Positions 1 through 13,400 of a stretch of 64,000 nt of DNA are shown here, in pieces. Source of the stretch: Sipunculus nudus (Eukaryota; Annelida; Sipuncula; Golfingiida; Sipunculidae); the NCBI GenBank assembly GCA_026874595.1, contig CM049310.1:44023558-44087557 (forward strand), read 5' to 3'. The translations under genes and the position numbers were made by a program. The notes below the pieces were generated by a model. It was not told the DNA's origin. It worked only from the letters and a program-made list of their open reading frames with translations, and did no database searches. Numbering within the stretch: the stretch's first letter is position 1; each line of letters opens with the position of its first letter.

Positions 1-330
1 AATTTCTGGCATGTACATAGGAACTATATAGAGGAATATTTATGATAAATATGAGGAAAAACAGATGGTGGTTTGGATATTAGGCAGTCCTGAAGTGTGA
101 AAATAGGTTTTTAATTAAAAATTGAGGTTTTTTCTTAATTTCTCAAAGGAACAAAGTCGCAGAGACCCAGTTTTCGGCTTGGTAGGAGATCTTGGGGACA
201 TCTAACATTATGCCGAATTTTGGATTCCTAGGTCTTACGGTTTCAAAACGTGCCACGTCTACGGATGGACGGACAACGGACAATGGACCACGACTATAGC
301 TCAGATGACTTATAGTCAGCTGAGCTAAAA
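1..330 (+). repeat. 3' part of R1 tandem-core element
   Basis: This stretch is nearly identical to 3048-3382. It ends with a short ACGG-rich tract followed by a hairpin (GCTCAGATGACT / AGTCAGCTGAGC arms) and the terminal bases CTAA. That is the tail organisation of non-autonomous Helitron/Helentron-like elements such as the bivalve pearl family. Only the right part of the unit is inside the window. Family assignment is by structure, not by database match. Confidence 0.6.
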
Positions 331-2019
331 ATGACAAGAAGATTTCTCGCAGAAAAGGAGAGCAATACACCAGCATCAATGATGTGGAGAGATGGAAGCT
401 GTACTGCTTCTGACATGACAGGAACAAATCTTTCAGGAGTTTTGTTCTGTAGCCATTACACTTTAGAAAATTTTGCAGCAGCAAATTTCTCCGTGAACCA
501 TTAGTCATTGTAAAATCTGAAGGTGTATAGATACACTCTGTGTGTATGATATGATTATATTTGTGCCCTGAGAATCAGACGGTCAAAATGAACTAGAAAT
601 GCATCATGAGTCAGCCCTGTATATGGACTGCCATGTAATATACTGTGTTGTTAACAAGGTCTCAACATATTAATATCATGTTGTTATCTTTCATAAGTAC
701 ATAATAAACTGGACAGCCATGTAGTACAATGTATTGTTAATAGGGTCTGAACACTATTAATATCATGCTGTCATCTTTCACAAGTATGTATACAAAAAAC
801 AAGGGACCTATGGGTCACGACGCTCAGCTGTTATATATGATAAAAAAATATTATTAAGAAATGAGGCACATGCTGGTTTTGTGTGGTAATAAATATAAGC
901 TGTATTATGAGTTGCTGTTGTTTAGCTTATGTATGATTTTGATAGTACCTTTGGAGACAGGGAAGAGGATTGATTTCATTTATTTTATTAACAAATGGAG
1001 TACTATTGTCACACAGATTTTGATTTGGCCATATAACTTATAAGCAGAACATATAATATAAGAGTTTAACTATTTATTAAAAAAAATACAAATATTGTCC
1101 CAAATATAATTTTTATTAAAAATAATAAGAGAATCATATGATTTTTTAAAATGAATGATTATTAAAATAATATTAAATAATATATTCATGAATGCATTCA
1201 TGAATACATTTTGAAAGTATTTGCACGAGTATTCATATATTTTCATTTTTACCTGAATTCCCATTCTTTATGCAAGAAATTTTATAATGGAGTACAAAAT
1301 CATATTCGTATTTAAATACAATTACAAAGTATTTGCACCATGACTGGAATTTATTCAGTTTTCACCAAACAATGATGTTGAGAATCCAGAATATACAAAA
1401 TTCACACATTTAAATAATGATCATAAGTACCTGGTTTTATGGCTTTTATTTATATTAAAATATAACTGTAAAAAATTCATTTTGGACTAATTTCACATCA
1501 TTGTACACACTAGACACAGTAGGAATCTAGATTAATATTATCAACTGCATCTTTGTCTAATTTCCTTCATATGATCCCTAATGATTAGTAATGAATAATA
1601 TGATTTACGTCTTTATCATTAAAATTGAACTGAAAAATGCCATAGGTGACTGCATGGTGTTATTTGGAATATGTGACATTCTACCCATCGATACAAGATT
1701 CTTATATCATCAGTAACTGCAAGTTAATTTTCTGTTATTACAAACTAACAAATTCCTTTTCTTGTTTTCTTTAATTTGTTATTAAAGACCAATAAAAATT
1801 TATTAATTTATTGTTTTTTTGTTATGTTCTTGGTTAAAACTACTAGATGAGTTGGGTTGGACACCTGGATCAACTGTGGCTTGCCATAAGCTGCCTGGAT
1901 TCCATGTATGCCTCGCCTCAAGCGTGCATAATTTGATGAAAGGTCAACAAGGTCAACATACAGGTGACTCAAGAGGGGCTGGAGAGAGCCAAAGTCTGAC
2001 AGGGTCTCATAAAAAACAT
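331..2019. other. AT-rich intergenic DNA, no supported gene
   Basis: No exon with convincing splice sites and phase was found. A direct duplication of about 75 bp lies at 632-790. A reading frame at 1819-2022 followed by AATAAA was considered as a terminal exon, but its acceptor is poor. Confidence 0.5.
632..790. repeat. Imperfect direct duplication
   Basis: Two adjacent copies of about 75-85 bp share the segments GGTCT(C/G)AACA, ATTAATATCATG and TCTTTCA(T/C)AAGTA. They look like a simple old tandem duplication with no coding content. Confidence 0.6.
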
Positions 2020-3382
2020 TAATAAAAGCTACAATTTTTGGCCAATTTCTTTTTAGCTTTCTAAACTAAAAAGCTGAAATGCTTATGTGTGCATGATATG
2101 AAAATTATATCAACAGTGCTCACAGGAAACAAACGTGCCATGGTCACAGTTGGGCAAAATTTAAGGTACTAATTTTATATTTATACTAAATAAAATTTGA
2201 AAAATTCAGAACTAATTTTGAGTATTCAATTGAATCTTGATTAAATAATGTTACATCCCTGACAAAAAAATCTCTAGCTTCAGCAATGCTCTTGTTAAGG
2301 GAGTAAATATATTTCTTGATTTTTTACAAAGTGCATTATGTTTGGGCCCATAACTTAAAACAATTACACAATACTGACATCATTCTGGCATGTGCATAGA
2401 GAATGAAAAATATGTATATTATTTATGATTAAAGTCAGATCAGTGGTTTTGATGTTAGGCAGTCTTGAAGTGTAACAATGGGTTTTTAATGGAAAAATGA
2501 AGTTTTTCATTAATATCTTGAATGTCCTAGTGACCAAATTCTTGGCATGGTAGGGCATTTTGGAGACATCTAACTGTATGCCGCATTTAAGGAACTTAGA
2601 GCTGAAGCTGGGGAGCTGAGCTCTTGCAAACTGCATAACACTAGCTTGATGTAAACAATATGTTACATGGTGCTTGAAAACTTGATTAAAATCTACAGTT
2701 TTTGATCAACTGGTTTCAAATTTTTTGTGTTAACAGTTGAAATGCTAACAAAAACATGCTGTGAAAATTAAATCCACAGTACTTACAGGAAAAAAAGTGC
2801 CATGGTCAAAGTTAGGCAAAATTTAAGGTACCAATTTTTTATTTTTATTAATATTTTAAAAAATTTAAAAGATTTTCATCTAATTTTGGGTATACAATTT
2901 AATTTTGATTAATTAAAGTTATATAACTGGAAAAAAGGTCCATAGCATTAACATTTTTTGTGTTAAGTGATCAAATATCTTTTCTGATTTTTTACAAAAT
3001 GCATTATGTTTGGGCCCATAACTTTTTTAAATTAAAGAATACAGACATAATTTCTGGCATGTACATAGGAACTATATAGAGGAATATTTATGGTAAATAT
3101 GAGGTAAAACAGATGAGTGGTTTTGATATTAGGCAGTCCTGAAGTGTGAAAATAGGTTTTTAATAAAAAATTGAGGTTTTTCCTTAATTTCTCAAAGGAA
3201 CGAAGTTGCAAACAACCAGTTTTCGGCTTGGTAGGAGATCTTGGGGACATCTAACATTATGCCAAATTTTGGATTCCTAGGTCTTACGGTTTCAAAACGT
3301 GCCACATCTACGGACAGACGGACGGACGACGGACAATGGACCACGACTATAGCTCAGATGACTTATAGTCAGCTGAGCTAAA
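2020..3382 (+). repeat. R1 element, two tandem units of about 650 bp
   Basis: Two diverged units (about 2020-2640 and 2670-3382) share many blocks, including GTGCCATGGTCA, GGCAAAATTTAAGGTAC, GCATTATGTTTGGGCCCATA and TTCTGGCATGT. The second unit ends with the same ACGG tract, hairpin and CTAA as 1-330. This is interspersed repeat DNA, and the reading frames inside it are not genes. Confidence 0.65.
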
Positions 3383-5850
3383 AACTCCTGGGGAGAGAAA
3401 TATCACATTAATGTTTTTGGTTCTGCTTACTTCTCTGGTGGAGCATGCAAAAAACATATACAAAATGGCAAACAATGTCCATTGATGCACAGGTATATAT
3501 ATCCTGTCATGTATGCAGTGGTGACAGACACAGGATGACTACTGTTACACACATACTGTAAAAAGGCGCATATAAGTCGAGTAATTAAAATATCCATGTA
3601 AAGATAATTCATTTCAGGATCTGATGCAGCTGCCTGTCCTACTCTGGTCCTTTTCATTAGGGTGTAACTTTCTTTATTTATAAAAATAATCCTTCAATGT
3701 TGCATATGTTGCAGCTAAAGCACCAACTCATTGTCCTACTCAGGGGTGGATTTTGAGAGGTTGCACACCCCCTGTATCCTTTATAACATAGTTTCAATCT
3801 GGAAAATAGAGTAATAAGCACTAAATACCAATAACAGAGGAAGACCTTGCATCACACAGAATTTTAAACTACCTTAGGTTGCGCCATTAGGCCAAAAAAG
3901 CACCTCCCGCATAAATTTTAACCCAACGCATTAAAAATTTTTATTTTTATTTTTATCTTTCAAAAAAATTAATAACACAATTTATGTAGTGCTTTTACCA
4001 GTTTAGTAAAAAAATTGTTATTTTCATGCTTTTCCCATTTCCCTGATGACATTTTTATCAAAATATACAAAAAAAGGTAAAAAAAATAAAATACTGCCCA
4101 GCGTACTGTTTCTGAAATAAAGTGCCTGAGAACCATACCATTTTTCAAGATGTTTCACAGTATGTGAGGGATACCCTCCTCCCTTACTCTTCACCTCTGT
4201 ACAATCCCTCCCCCCCTCTTTATTTTCAAATCCTGCCCCTGTTACCAGTTTTCTAAATGGGGTGTATTCCCTTAAATTAATACTTTGTGGATGAGACCTA
4301 GAAGAGAACAGAATGTACACTGTTGCTACTTTTTAGGGAGATTATATCTTGAAAGATATACTACATATTCAAGTTGATTTTTTTAAATTTTTAGCTGTAA
4401 CTGTAAAAATCTTGAAATGGCACAAGCATGAGCTGTATGGTGGCAATTGCTTTAGCAAAAATATAACGTTTCCTGTTGATACAATGGAGTACTGCATTCA
4501 CACAGTGACTTCATTTTTCTGATAACATCTTTGAGTAGAGCTGTTGCACATACTCAGCCAGTGCGACAAGTACTATCATGCTCTTAATAATATGTTTGAG
4601 TACAGTTGGTATACGGTTTGTATACACAAAACTGATGTTCAGTACTGAAAATATAGTATACAGGAGTGGTATACAGTTGTTGCATACAGAATGATTTGGT
4701 GTTCAATACTTGTATAAAGCTTGAAAATCTATTATAATGAAGTGGACACACGAGGGGAAGTATACTTAATTTACTGGTGAAGTTTTAAGTATTTTTTTCA
4801 CATATTATTGTATATATATGATAATCATGATTATGGATCAAAAGGATATCTATACACAGTTTTATGCCTAAAGAATAAATCAACCAACCTCCTGATATAA
4901 ATATTAATAATTAATATATTATCATTAACTGAAACATAAATAAAGTTATATTTAATAATATTGTATTTGTTAATATGTACAATCTATGGATATATAAATG
5001 AAGTTAACATTTAAAAGTAATTATAATGTAATATCTATTATAAATGCTGTTAGACTGCATTTTACTAGTGTTATTTCTTAATGACTTAAATTTATATTTT
5101 GCATAATTTTGTTTATCTGTAATATATTTCTGTTATACCTACCCATGGTAAGGAACAGATCTATGATGGCTCAAAGTTTTCATTCACATTATATATATAT
5201 TAACTAACAAACTTGATGAATTATATCTGGAACAGTAATTACGCATTTTAGCAGTTTTTTTATAGGCTTATTTTACAATATTTAACGCATATTATAAACA
5301 AAAGTAATATACTGTAATATACAAGAGATGTTTAATTCCAGAAAAATAAGGGTTATATAGTGAAAAATAGTGTTGTTTGAGAGACAAAATGTCTCAAAAG
5401 TCGAATTTATTGGCTCAAATTTCCATCGTCCCCCATAACATTATGCATGAAGTTGATGACGTCGCTAAGAAAACAAACTATATTTGAGCATATTTGCTCA
5501 TTATATCAAAAATATATCAGTTATCAACCACTTGTCTTTAAGCCGTATTCTTAAGTAAACATTTCTCTTTATTATTCAATATTATAGAATAAACAAAATT
5601 TGGAAATAATCAGTGATAATGGCATTAATGCGTTAAAGATCGTAAAATAAGCCTTTTACAAAACCCCGCTAAAATGCACAATTACTCTGGAACTGTCTTA
5701 TCAATCATAAGTTAATCACAAGTCGGTACAAGATATGCAGCAGTTTCTGATTAAACTTCGTATCAAACTTGAAGACATCTTATCTGTGCTCAAAGAGATA
5801 TCCGGATCCACAACTGAATCCACATTTTGAACAATCAATACAAGTATTTA
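3383..5850. other. Intergenic DNA, nothing gene-like seen
   Basis: This is AT-rich sequence with homopolymer runs and no reading frame supported by splice signals. A minus-strand frame near 3427-3657 has protein-like composition at its start but lacks an acceptor. Confidence 0.4.
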
Positions 5851-5977
5851 ATCAGTTTAACACTTTATAAATGTCGTTTATCTCTAAAGCACAATCTATA
5901 ATCCATTCTACTACTACTGTCCACTTCATTAGCCAGACCTGCAGTGTGATAAGACAGTGTGAACAGCGGAACTTTAC

Positions 5978-6372
5978 CTGAATGAGCTGAGTCAAGCAGA
6001 CGCCGGGTGGGGACGCGGGTGTTCTCTCTGGTGCTGCGTGTGCTACGTAGGCCGTGTATGGGAAACCCCCTCCCAACCGCACCGGCGGGAATTCCCTGGC
6101 CGCTTAGTGCATTCATGAAAATTCTTCCCATTCTAAAAACCAGATATTTCGTAAGTCCACTCCAGTTGTAACAAACAGAAAATTGACTATGGATCTCTTG
6201 TATGAACAATAAATGGGTATTGTTGTGAGGAAGAATTTTATTGTCAGAAACAAAATTTATATCAAATGGATTTTCATTTGTTTATGGTATGAACGGCCGA
6301 CGGGGCACAGCGTGCGTGGAGAGTTGTGGACTGTGACTTGTACCGAACATCAAGAGGTTGTCACCTTTTAAA
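5978..6372. promoter_or_regulatory. Putative divergent promoter with two 5' UTR exons
   Basis: A locally GC-rich, CpG-containing block is bounded by two good outward-facing splice donors. On the minus strand, CATTCAG|GTAAAG ends at 5978. On the plus strand, TTTTAAA|GTAAGG ends at 6372. The plus donor could splice to the acceptor CCCCTAACAG ending at 7436, just before the hydrolase start codon. The minus exon would belong to a gene running off the left side of the window. This is inference from base composition and splice motifs only. Confidence 0.35.
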
Positions 6373-7443
6373 GTAAGGTGATCATCTACAAAACATTTGC
6401 AAAAAGCATTCTGTAACGGATATATCCGTATCACAGTAAATACATATCAGCAGGAGCCAACTTCCTACAGTTAAACACCGATTTACTTCTACAGTAAACA
6501 TCTTTGGTATCTTCATTGTATACAGTATAGATCTGGACAAAGTAAACCCAACGGGTTTGCCCCCCCCCCCCCACCCTCCTAACACATTCACACAACCATC
6601 CACTTCTTGTCTTCATCTGAATGTTCAGTTTGTTCCACAAACTATTAAAACTATTTACATTTGTCACATATATATGTAGGACAGTATTATTTTTTTCCTG
6701 ATTTTTTATTCAAAAGTAAGTTTTGTGTTGTCTTGCTTTTAGTAAAGCAATTTCCATGCCATGTGTAAACTTAAATTATTCTTGTTTATCTTTTGTATTG
6801 ATAAGAATTTTATATCATTTCCCCTTTTGTTCTTGTTAAGTGACACATTGAAATTTCACAGCAGGAGATTAATCAAGTATGTTATTTTATACTAGAGTAC
6901 CATATTTTATATTTAGCTTAGAAGTTAGAATATTATTTTATATATAATGCTCATTTGGCACCAATAATAAACCTACAGCAACCTTTCACTTACCTCTTAT
7001 ATATGCTACATTTGATATTAATTTGGGTTTTGCCAGTTACCAGTAATTTGTTACCTTTCATATTGAAATGTATGTAAACTTGGATTAAAGATGGTTCCAT
7101 CTAACTGCATTAAATGCGCCAATATCCAGGATCCTGGATACTGCCACATAAAATGCTTCAGAGTAAACTGGAGAACTTAAAACCCTTGTCGGGAAAAAAA
7201 AATCGTGTAAAATCAAATATTGCGTTTATGACAAGGAAACTTTAAGTATTCTAATAGAGATATAGTACTTTATTCGAATGACCAAGAAATTCAGCTAGAT
7301 ATTATGTTTTTGTGTGTAAACAAGACTCATTTTTAAAACTTAGCTACCCTGGCGCTTGAAACTGTCTCAGAATCTAATATAACATATAATTTAAGTTCAA
7401 ATTTGTTTGACTTGCAAACGCTTTTTCCCCTAACAGGACCAGG

Positions 7444-10400
7444 ATGCCTGTAGCGAGGAGAAGGAAAGAGGCAACAGGCAATGGATCGGCCAGCCAGAAT
7501 GGTACAAAGGTCAGTGTAACATCATTAGCAGTTTTAACAGCACTGCTTACGTGTGCATTGGTATGTTATGGATGCTTTTGCACAAGGTGTTTACACAAAG
7601 ATGTATTTTATTCAGCTGAGAATACAGTTGATTAATTAAATCATACGGCATATAGTGCTCAATTTTTTATGTATCCGTTGCATGTACATTGAATACTTAA
7701 CACTGGGATTGCCACAGTGTGACAGCTTGCACCTTTTGACAAAATCTTGTTTTAACATTTTTTAGTCATGATATCAATCAGAGGGCAACCTTTAAAACTG
7801 GCAACTTACTAGGTAAATAAGATTATGTAAATGAATCAAACTCATTGTGGTTAGGACATCACACACACTGCTCCATACCTCCTAGCTGAACTTAAGATTG
7901 AATAAATAGATCAAGGCATTGCCTTTTTAAGTGACAGACATATGTTGTGTTGCCTAAACCAAAGCAGGTGTGACCCATCTGATAACAACTATATGACATG
8001 ATTTTATGCAAATATCTGGGGTTCATAACATTATGTTATCAGTTTTTAAATTGGAAAAAGAGAATAACCAGGATACTTTTATGATTAGATAAGTATCAGT
8101 TACGAATATGTATTAATGTTTGTTATATTTTTACATACATTTACTTAATGAGTATGTAGATAGCCTGGCAGTGATCATTTCTTATATCGGATCCTTTTAA
8201 TCAATCATGACCATTTTTTAAAACTTAAAACAAACAGAATTTTAATTTCTATTATAATTGAGTATTTCCTTTGAAAATATGTGTTAAAAATCTAGTATAA
8301 AAAGGCACTAATTTTTTTTCTACAAGATCCATATAGATCTGTCTCAGTGAACTACTTTCAGCTAGTAACTAGCAAATACAAATAGTGTACCAGTAATCTT
8401 TCATTATGTCTTAACAGCCTCTTCCTCACCCACTGAAGCGTAAAGCTGCCTCCCCTGCAGCATCAGGGCAGACTACATCATCACGCTGCTGGGGGGTCAT
8501 CAAGTACTTAATCCTCTTCCTGTGCATTCCTCCGTTCCTGAATTATGCTGCTCTGCACCAGGAAGCAAAAGCACTTGAACCTCCAGGTATTTCAGTCAGT
8601 TTATAATTCTTACCTCCAGGTATGTCAGTCAGTTTATAATTCTTACCTTCAGTTATGTCAGTCAGTTTATAATTCTTACCTTCAGTTATGTCAGTCAGTT
8701 TATAATTCTTACCTCCAGGTATGTCAGTCAGTTTATAATTCTTACCTTCAGATATGTCAGTCAGTTTATAATTCTTACCTGCATGTATGTCAGTCAGTTT
8801 ATAATTCTTACCTTCAGGTATGTCAGTCAGTTTATAATTCTCTCCAGTCAGTAACTAGTATCATATGACCATCTGTGTTGTTGGGCAATATTTGTTTATG
8901 TAGAATTTATGATACATGCTGTTTTGCATAATTAGTTCAATCTAACCATCAAAGGTATTTGGTTCATTTCACAAATCAGTAAAATGTATAATATAACAAA
9001 ATAACTGTAAAATATGTTGGAGTAACATACTAGCATAAGATGTGTATTTTAGAAAACATTATAAAGATATTAGACAATGTAGAGATGATTTTTGTTTTAG
9101 GAGCTATATATGACATTGGATTTGGGCAGAAGTTGTTCTTTGGTTGTCAGGGTAAAGGTCAACCAACAGGTAGGTGCTGGTTTTAGGTAACTGTAATTTC
9201 AAAAAAATTTCCATAAAATTTAGTGCATAAACTTGAATTAGTTTACCTTAAGTAAATTAAGTTCCATTTTTTCCCTCAGACTTTGTGCAAAACTGGTATT
9301 TCCACTATTATTTCAGTGTAACATTCAAGATGCCACTGTGGTATAACCCTTCTAGCCATCTTGTTAACACACTGATACCCCAATTCTCTTTTCAAATAGT
9401 GTGTCATCTTCACTGCCATCAGGATAGAGCAGTTTTCCTAAAAAAAATAAAGATGTAATACTAATAAAATTAGAAAGCTGTGCTGTGTGGTCCAAGTTTA
9501 TTTGTAGACTTAATGCGAAAGTTTTTTTGTGGGGACAGAACTTGTAATTGTCCGATTTGAACGTATATTCCCCAACCCATTGATCTGAGTGGCAGGTGTA
9601 TGACTCTTGTCAGGCAATTTGCTGCTATGGCAGTTCTCCATATTTTGCATACCGGTAAAGGATGTATCCTGTATCTTTATCAAGTGAGAAGTAGAATATA
9701 TGTCTTTAAAAGTAGAATACATAAGTATATGTTTAAGTATAATGTATATACATTTGTATGTGTTTAAAGTAGAATATATATATATATATGTGTTTATATA
9801 TTTTAGTGATTCTTGATGCACCAACTGGTATGTCGTCTGATGTCTGGGTTCTGGTGCAGCAAGAACTGGCTAAGCATACTAAGGTGAGACCATCCTCATG
9901 TTTATCAGAACAAACTGTTATGACCAGTAGGGCTATGTATTGCCAGGCAAAGCTCAGGATGAACCACTTTATGATATGGCATGGCAATATGCAAATCGGT
10001 TTGCAAATATTATGCTTTGCTTTATACATAGCAAGGAATAATCATATAACCCTACTTCATGCTGCATGAAAAAACATCATGTTTTCCCCTGTCCTGGACC
10101 TTAAGGCTAGTGACAAGGACTAGTCCTGGCTTTTACGCAGTACCAAGGTGAACACAGCAACCTACTGAATCCAAATATTAGATTAAGGTCACCCTTATAA
10201 GAAACTATTTATTTTCCTTTGCTATATCTTTATGTCCGTTAAGCTTAAATAAGTTTTCTCAACAGATTTGGCAAATTTCTCTGCCCATATTTCCTGTGTC
10301 TGTTCTCATAAATAACTACAATAGATGCAATAGTTTATGTTTTCTGGCAGTTTCAATGGAATTATAACTGTATTATGTATTGTCCCATGCCTTGCAATGA

Positions 10401-13400
10401 ACTCTGTTAATTTCTGAGATAATTTGAGATCAGAATTATTATGATCTGTGTTTCTACTGTGTATAAAGAGTGTCTTGTTTTACTGAAGTTGGAACAATTG
10501 ATTACCTGAATGCCTTCTGTTATATTTAATTTAAACCTGTAATTCAAAGTAACATGCACACACAATCTTTATAAAGGTAAATGCACACAGTAACTATAAT
10601 TATAGGTATAAGATGATTAAATTTACAGGTATACAACTATTTAATTTTCAGGTTTATGATAAATATATTTACAGGTGTGTGTGTATGACCGGGCAGGTAT
10701 AGGGTTCAGTGAAAGGCCACACAGGGTGAGCATGTTTCTTCAGAACTTAATTAATTTCTTTACATTCCTCTTTAACCTAGACAAATTAGCCATTGTTAAA
10801 CATAAGTGGACCTCATAGTCATACTCAAGTTATTTTAATCATCTTTTAAATCAAGCTCTTTCAGCTTCCTTAAAAATAATTTCTAAACAAAACTTTGATG
10901 TCATTTGATTTACAAAAAATAATTTGATGAAATTGAATAATTTGAATATTCCCTATATTAAAAGGAATTTAATCAGTGGCTTTTAAGTGATTATTTTTGT
11001 TTTCAGAATTTTACAGAATCAGGCTCTAGCGATGACAATGAGGCTAGCAGTCAGAATCGATGGATGGCCTACACTGTCGAAAGGTCTGTTTACTTTTTTA
11101 TGTCATTCACAGTGGTCTGAACACATTAATATTCTATTACCATTTATAGCAGAGGGGAAGGATTTTTTTTACACACTAGTCCTGTTGTTAAGAATAAAAA
11201 ACAGATATAATCACAGACACTGATTATAACATATATTACATTGTAAATGTATTTTATTACATCAAATAAGTGAGATAAATTCAGAGAGCTCATACCACTG
11301 TTAAAGTCAGATATTAATAAGATTTTATTGTAAATGTAATCATCTGGTCAGTACCTGAGGAATCAGTAAGTTCTATGCTCATACATAAATATTCAGAAAA
11401 AAAAAAAAATTCATGCATCTATATCTAGATCAAAGTATACTTTTTCCTGGATCAACATGCTCCCACCCTTATAAGTATAATATTTGCTAAAAGAGTTTTC
11501 AATAAAGTAAATATACATTCAACAGTTAAACCATTATATTGCTGGAAGGTAATTTGCTTATAGAGAGATACATCAGGCTGGAATCCTCACCTGCCAACTG
11601 CTATGCATATATTAACAGTAGACCAGCATAGGATTTTCAGTCTTCTAGCGATTGGCAAAGTCATGCTACAGTCACAAGTTACAAATAAAGGCTTTGTTTA
11701 ATATGTCAAGGATTCTAACCTTGAGTTTTTTCATGTACAAAAATTACTGGTAAGCAATATTTATTTGATTACACTCAGTTAATGGTATAGGAAAGTATGT
11801 AAAGTTTCTTGATAATTGTTCAAGGCAATATTAAACTTATGGGAATGTAAGTGCCTTTGCCTTAAGGCTCAGTTGATCATAACATGTTAAATATTCATAG
11901 GATTCTGAGATATCTTGTAGGTCATCACAGACTGGTAGACAGAAAAGCAAACGTGGATGGTAACATTACCTCCATGCAGCTTCGTTTGCTGATGTATTGT
12001 ATGTAATTGAATGTTATCAGTAATTACGTTAGACCCATATTTATTACTCTAATGTTAACAGGATGGCAGATGATCTGCATCGTGTTGTCACCTACAGCAG
12101 CCACCAGGAGAAGCCGTTCATTCTTGTTGGTTCAGAGCTGGGGGCCATGGTGGCTCGCTTCTACACCCAGCTTTATGAAAGGTTTGTAAACAACCAGATA
12201 TAAAATATCATAATAATTATAAAGGGATTATATGATCATGACTGCCAAGAAACTTAAGACATAATGTTTGCAATTTTTTTTTATTTGGAGTTTTTATGAA
12301 AACACACATAATTGAATCAGGCAGTTATTTTACGCTCCTTTTGATATCTTCATATATATCTGTATCATCAGTGTAGGAGTCCTAGTATACATCAAATATA
12401 GGAACAACACTTAGACCACAACAGAAACTTGACTGTTGCAACAGCCATGTGGAAAGATCAAATGTATTATGTACATATAAATTATATGTACACAATTATA
12501 TGAATATTATTGCAATGCCTGCATCAGCAAGAAAGATGAACTTTTTCTCAGAATACAGTTCCAGCATTGATTCTGCATTTATTTTGTTGCTGCATCGTTT
12601 GTCAATCTGGTACAGTGGGACTTGTTCTGGAATATCTTCACTGCCAAGTTGTACAATGTCACAGCCTGTGTTCCATTGCCGGCAAACTGATTTTCAGTGT
12701 TTCATCAGAAAATTTCCATGAAGAAAAATTTAATTATCAACAAGGAAACAACCAAGTACACTGATTTTTTATAATTTTTTATGGACTCAGACTCAAGGGT
12801 CAGACTCTGACTTGTACTTGGACTTTTAGAGTATTAATAAAGTTCAGGCCAAGTCCATCTCGAGTCCAGTTGAGAAAAGGCTCAGTCACATACTGTGAAT
12901 ACTCATACTTGTGCAAACTAGTAATATAATACTACTCAAATACTGTATATTCCAAGTTTTAGCCCTGAGTCAGTAGCTAAATGTAATTAAACATAGAAGA
13001 TAAAGCATGTGTAAATTGACATTAAAATACACCTGATAATCGCAAACATCCAATCAAATGGAGAGATCTGTATTGGTCTCAGACTCAGACTTGGTGTTCC
13101 AAATGACATGGACTTAAGAACGTAGACTTGGACTTAAAACTCATGGACTCTGACATGGACTCTCATGGTCTGGAATTAGAACCAGATGGGTTGGACTTAG
13201 CTACATCACTGTTTCATAGCCTTTGATATAACTTTAATAAGATGTAATACATTGACTTGTTTGCAGTGATATATCTGATGTGGTGCTTATAGATCCGTTG
13301 GTTGAAGACATATTTGATCATGATACCAGTATCTGGTCTCAGTTCTGGTAAGTATCATCCCATTTCATCATTCTACAGCAAAAAAAGAAAATATAATTTT

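Noticed and set aside
1819-2022. Possible terminal exon with downstream AATAAA
   Set aside because: No pyrimidine tract at the acceptor, no partner exons and no recognisable protein.
8545-8868. 107-codon frame with repeated LQVCQSVYNSY
   Set aside because: It arises from the 33-bp (11-codon) minisatellite, not in the hydrolase frame. It is not a repeat protein.
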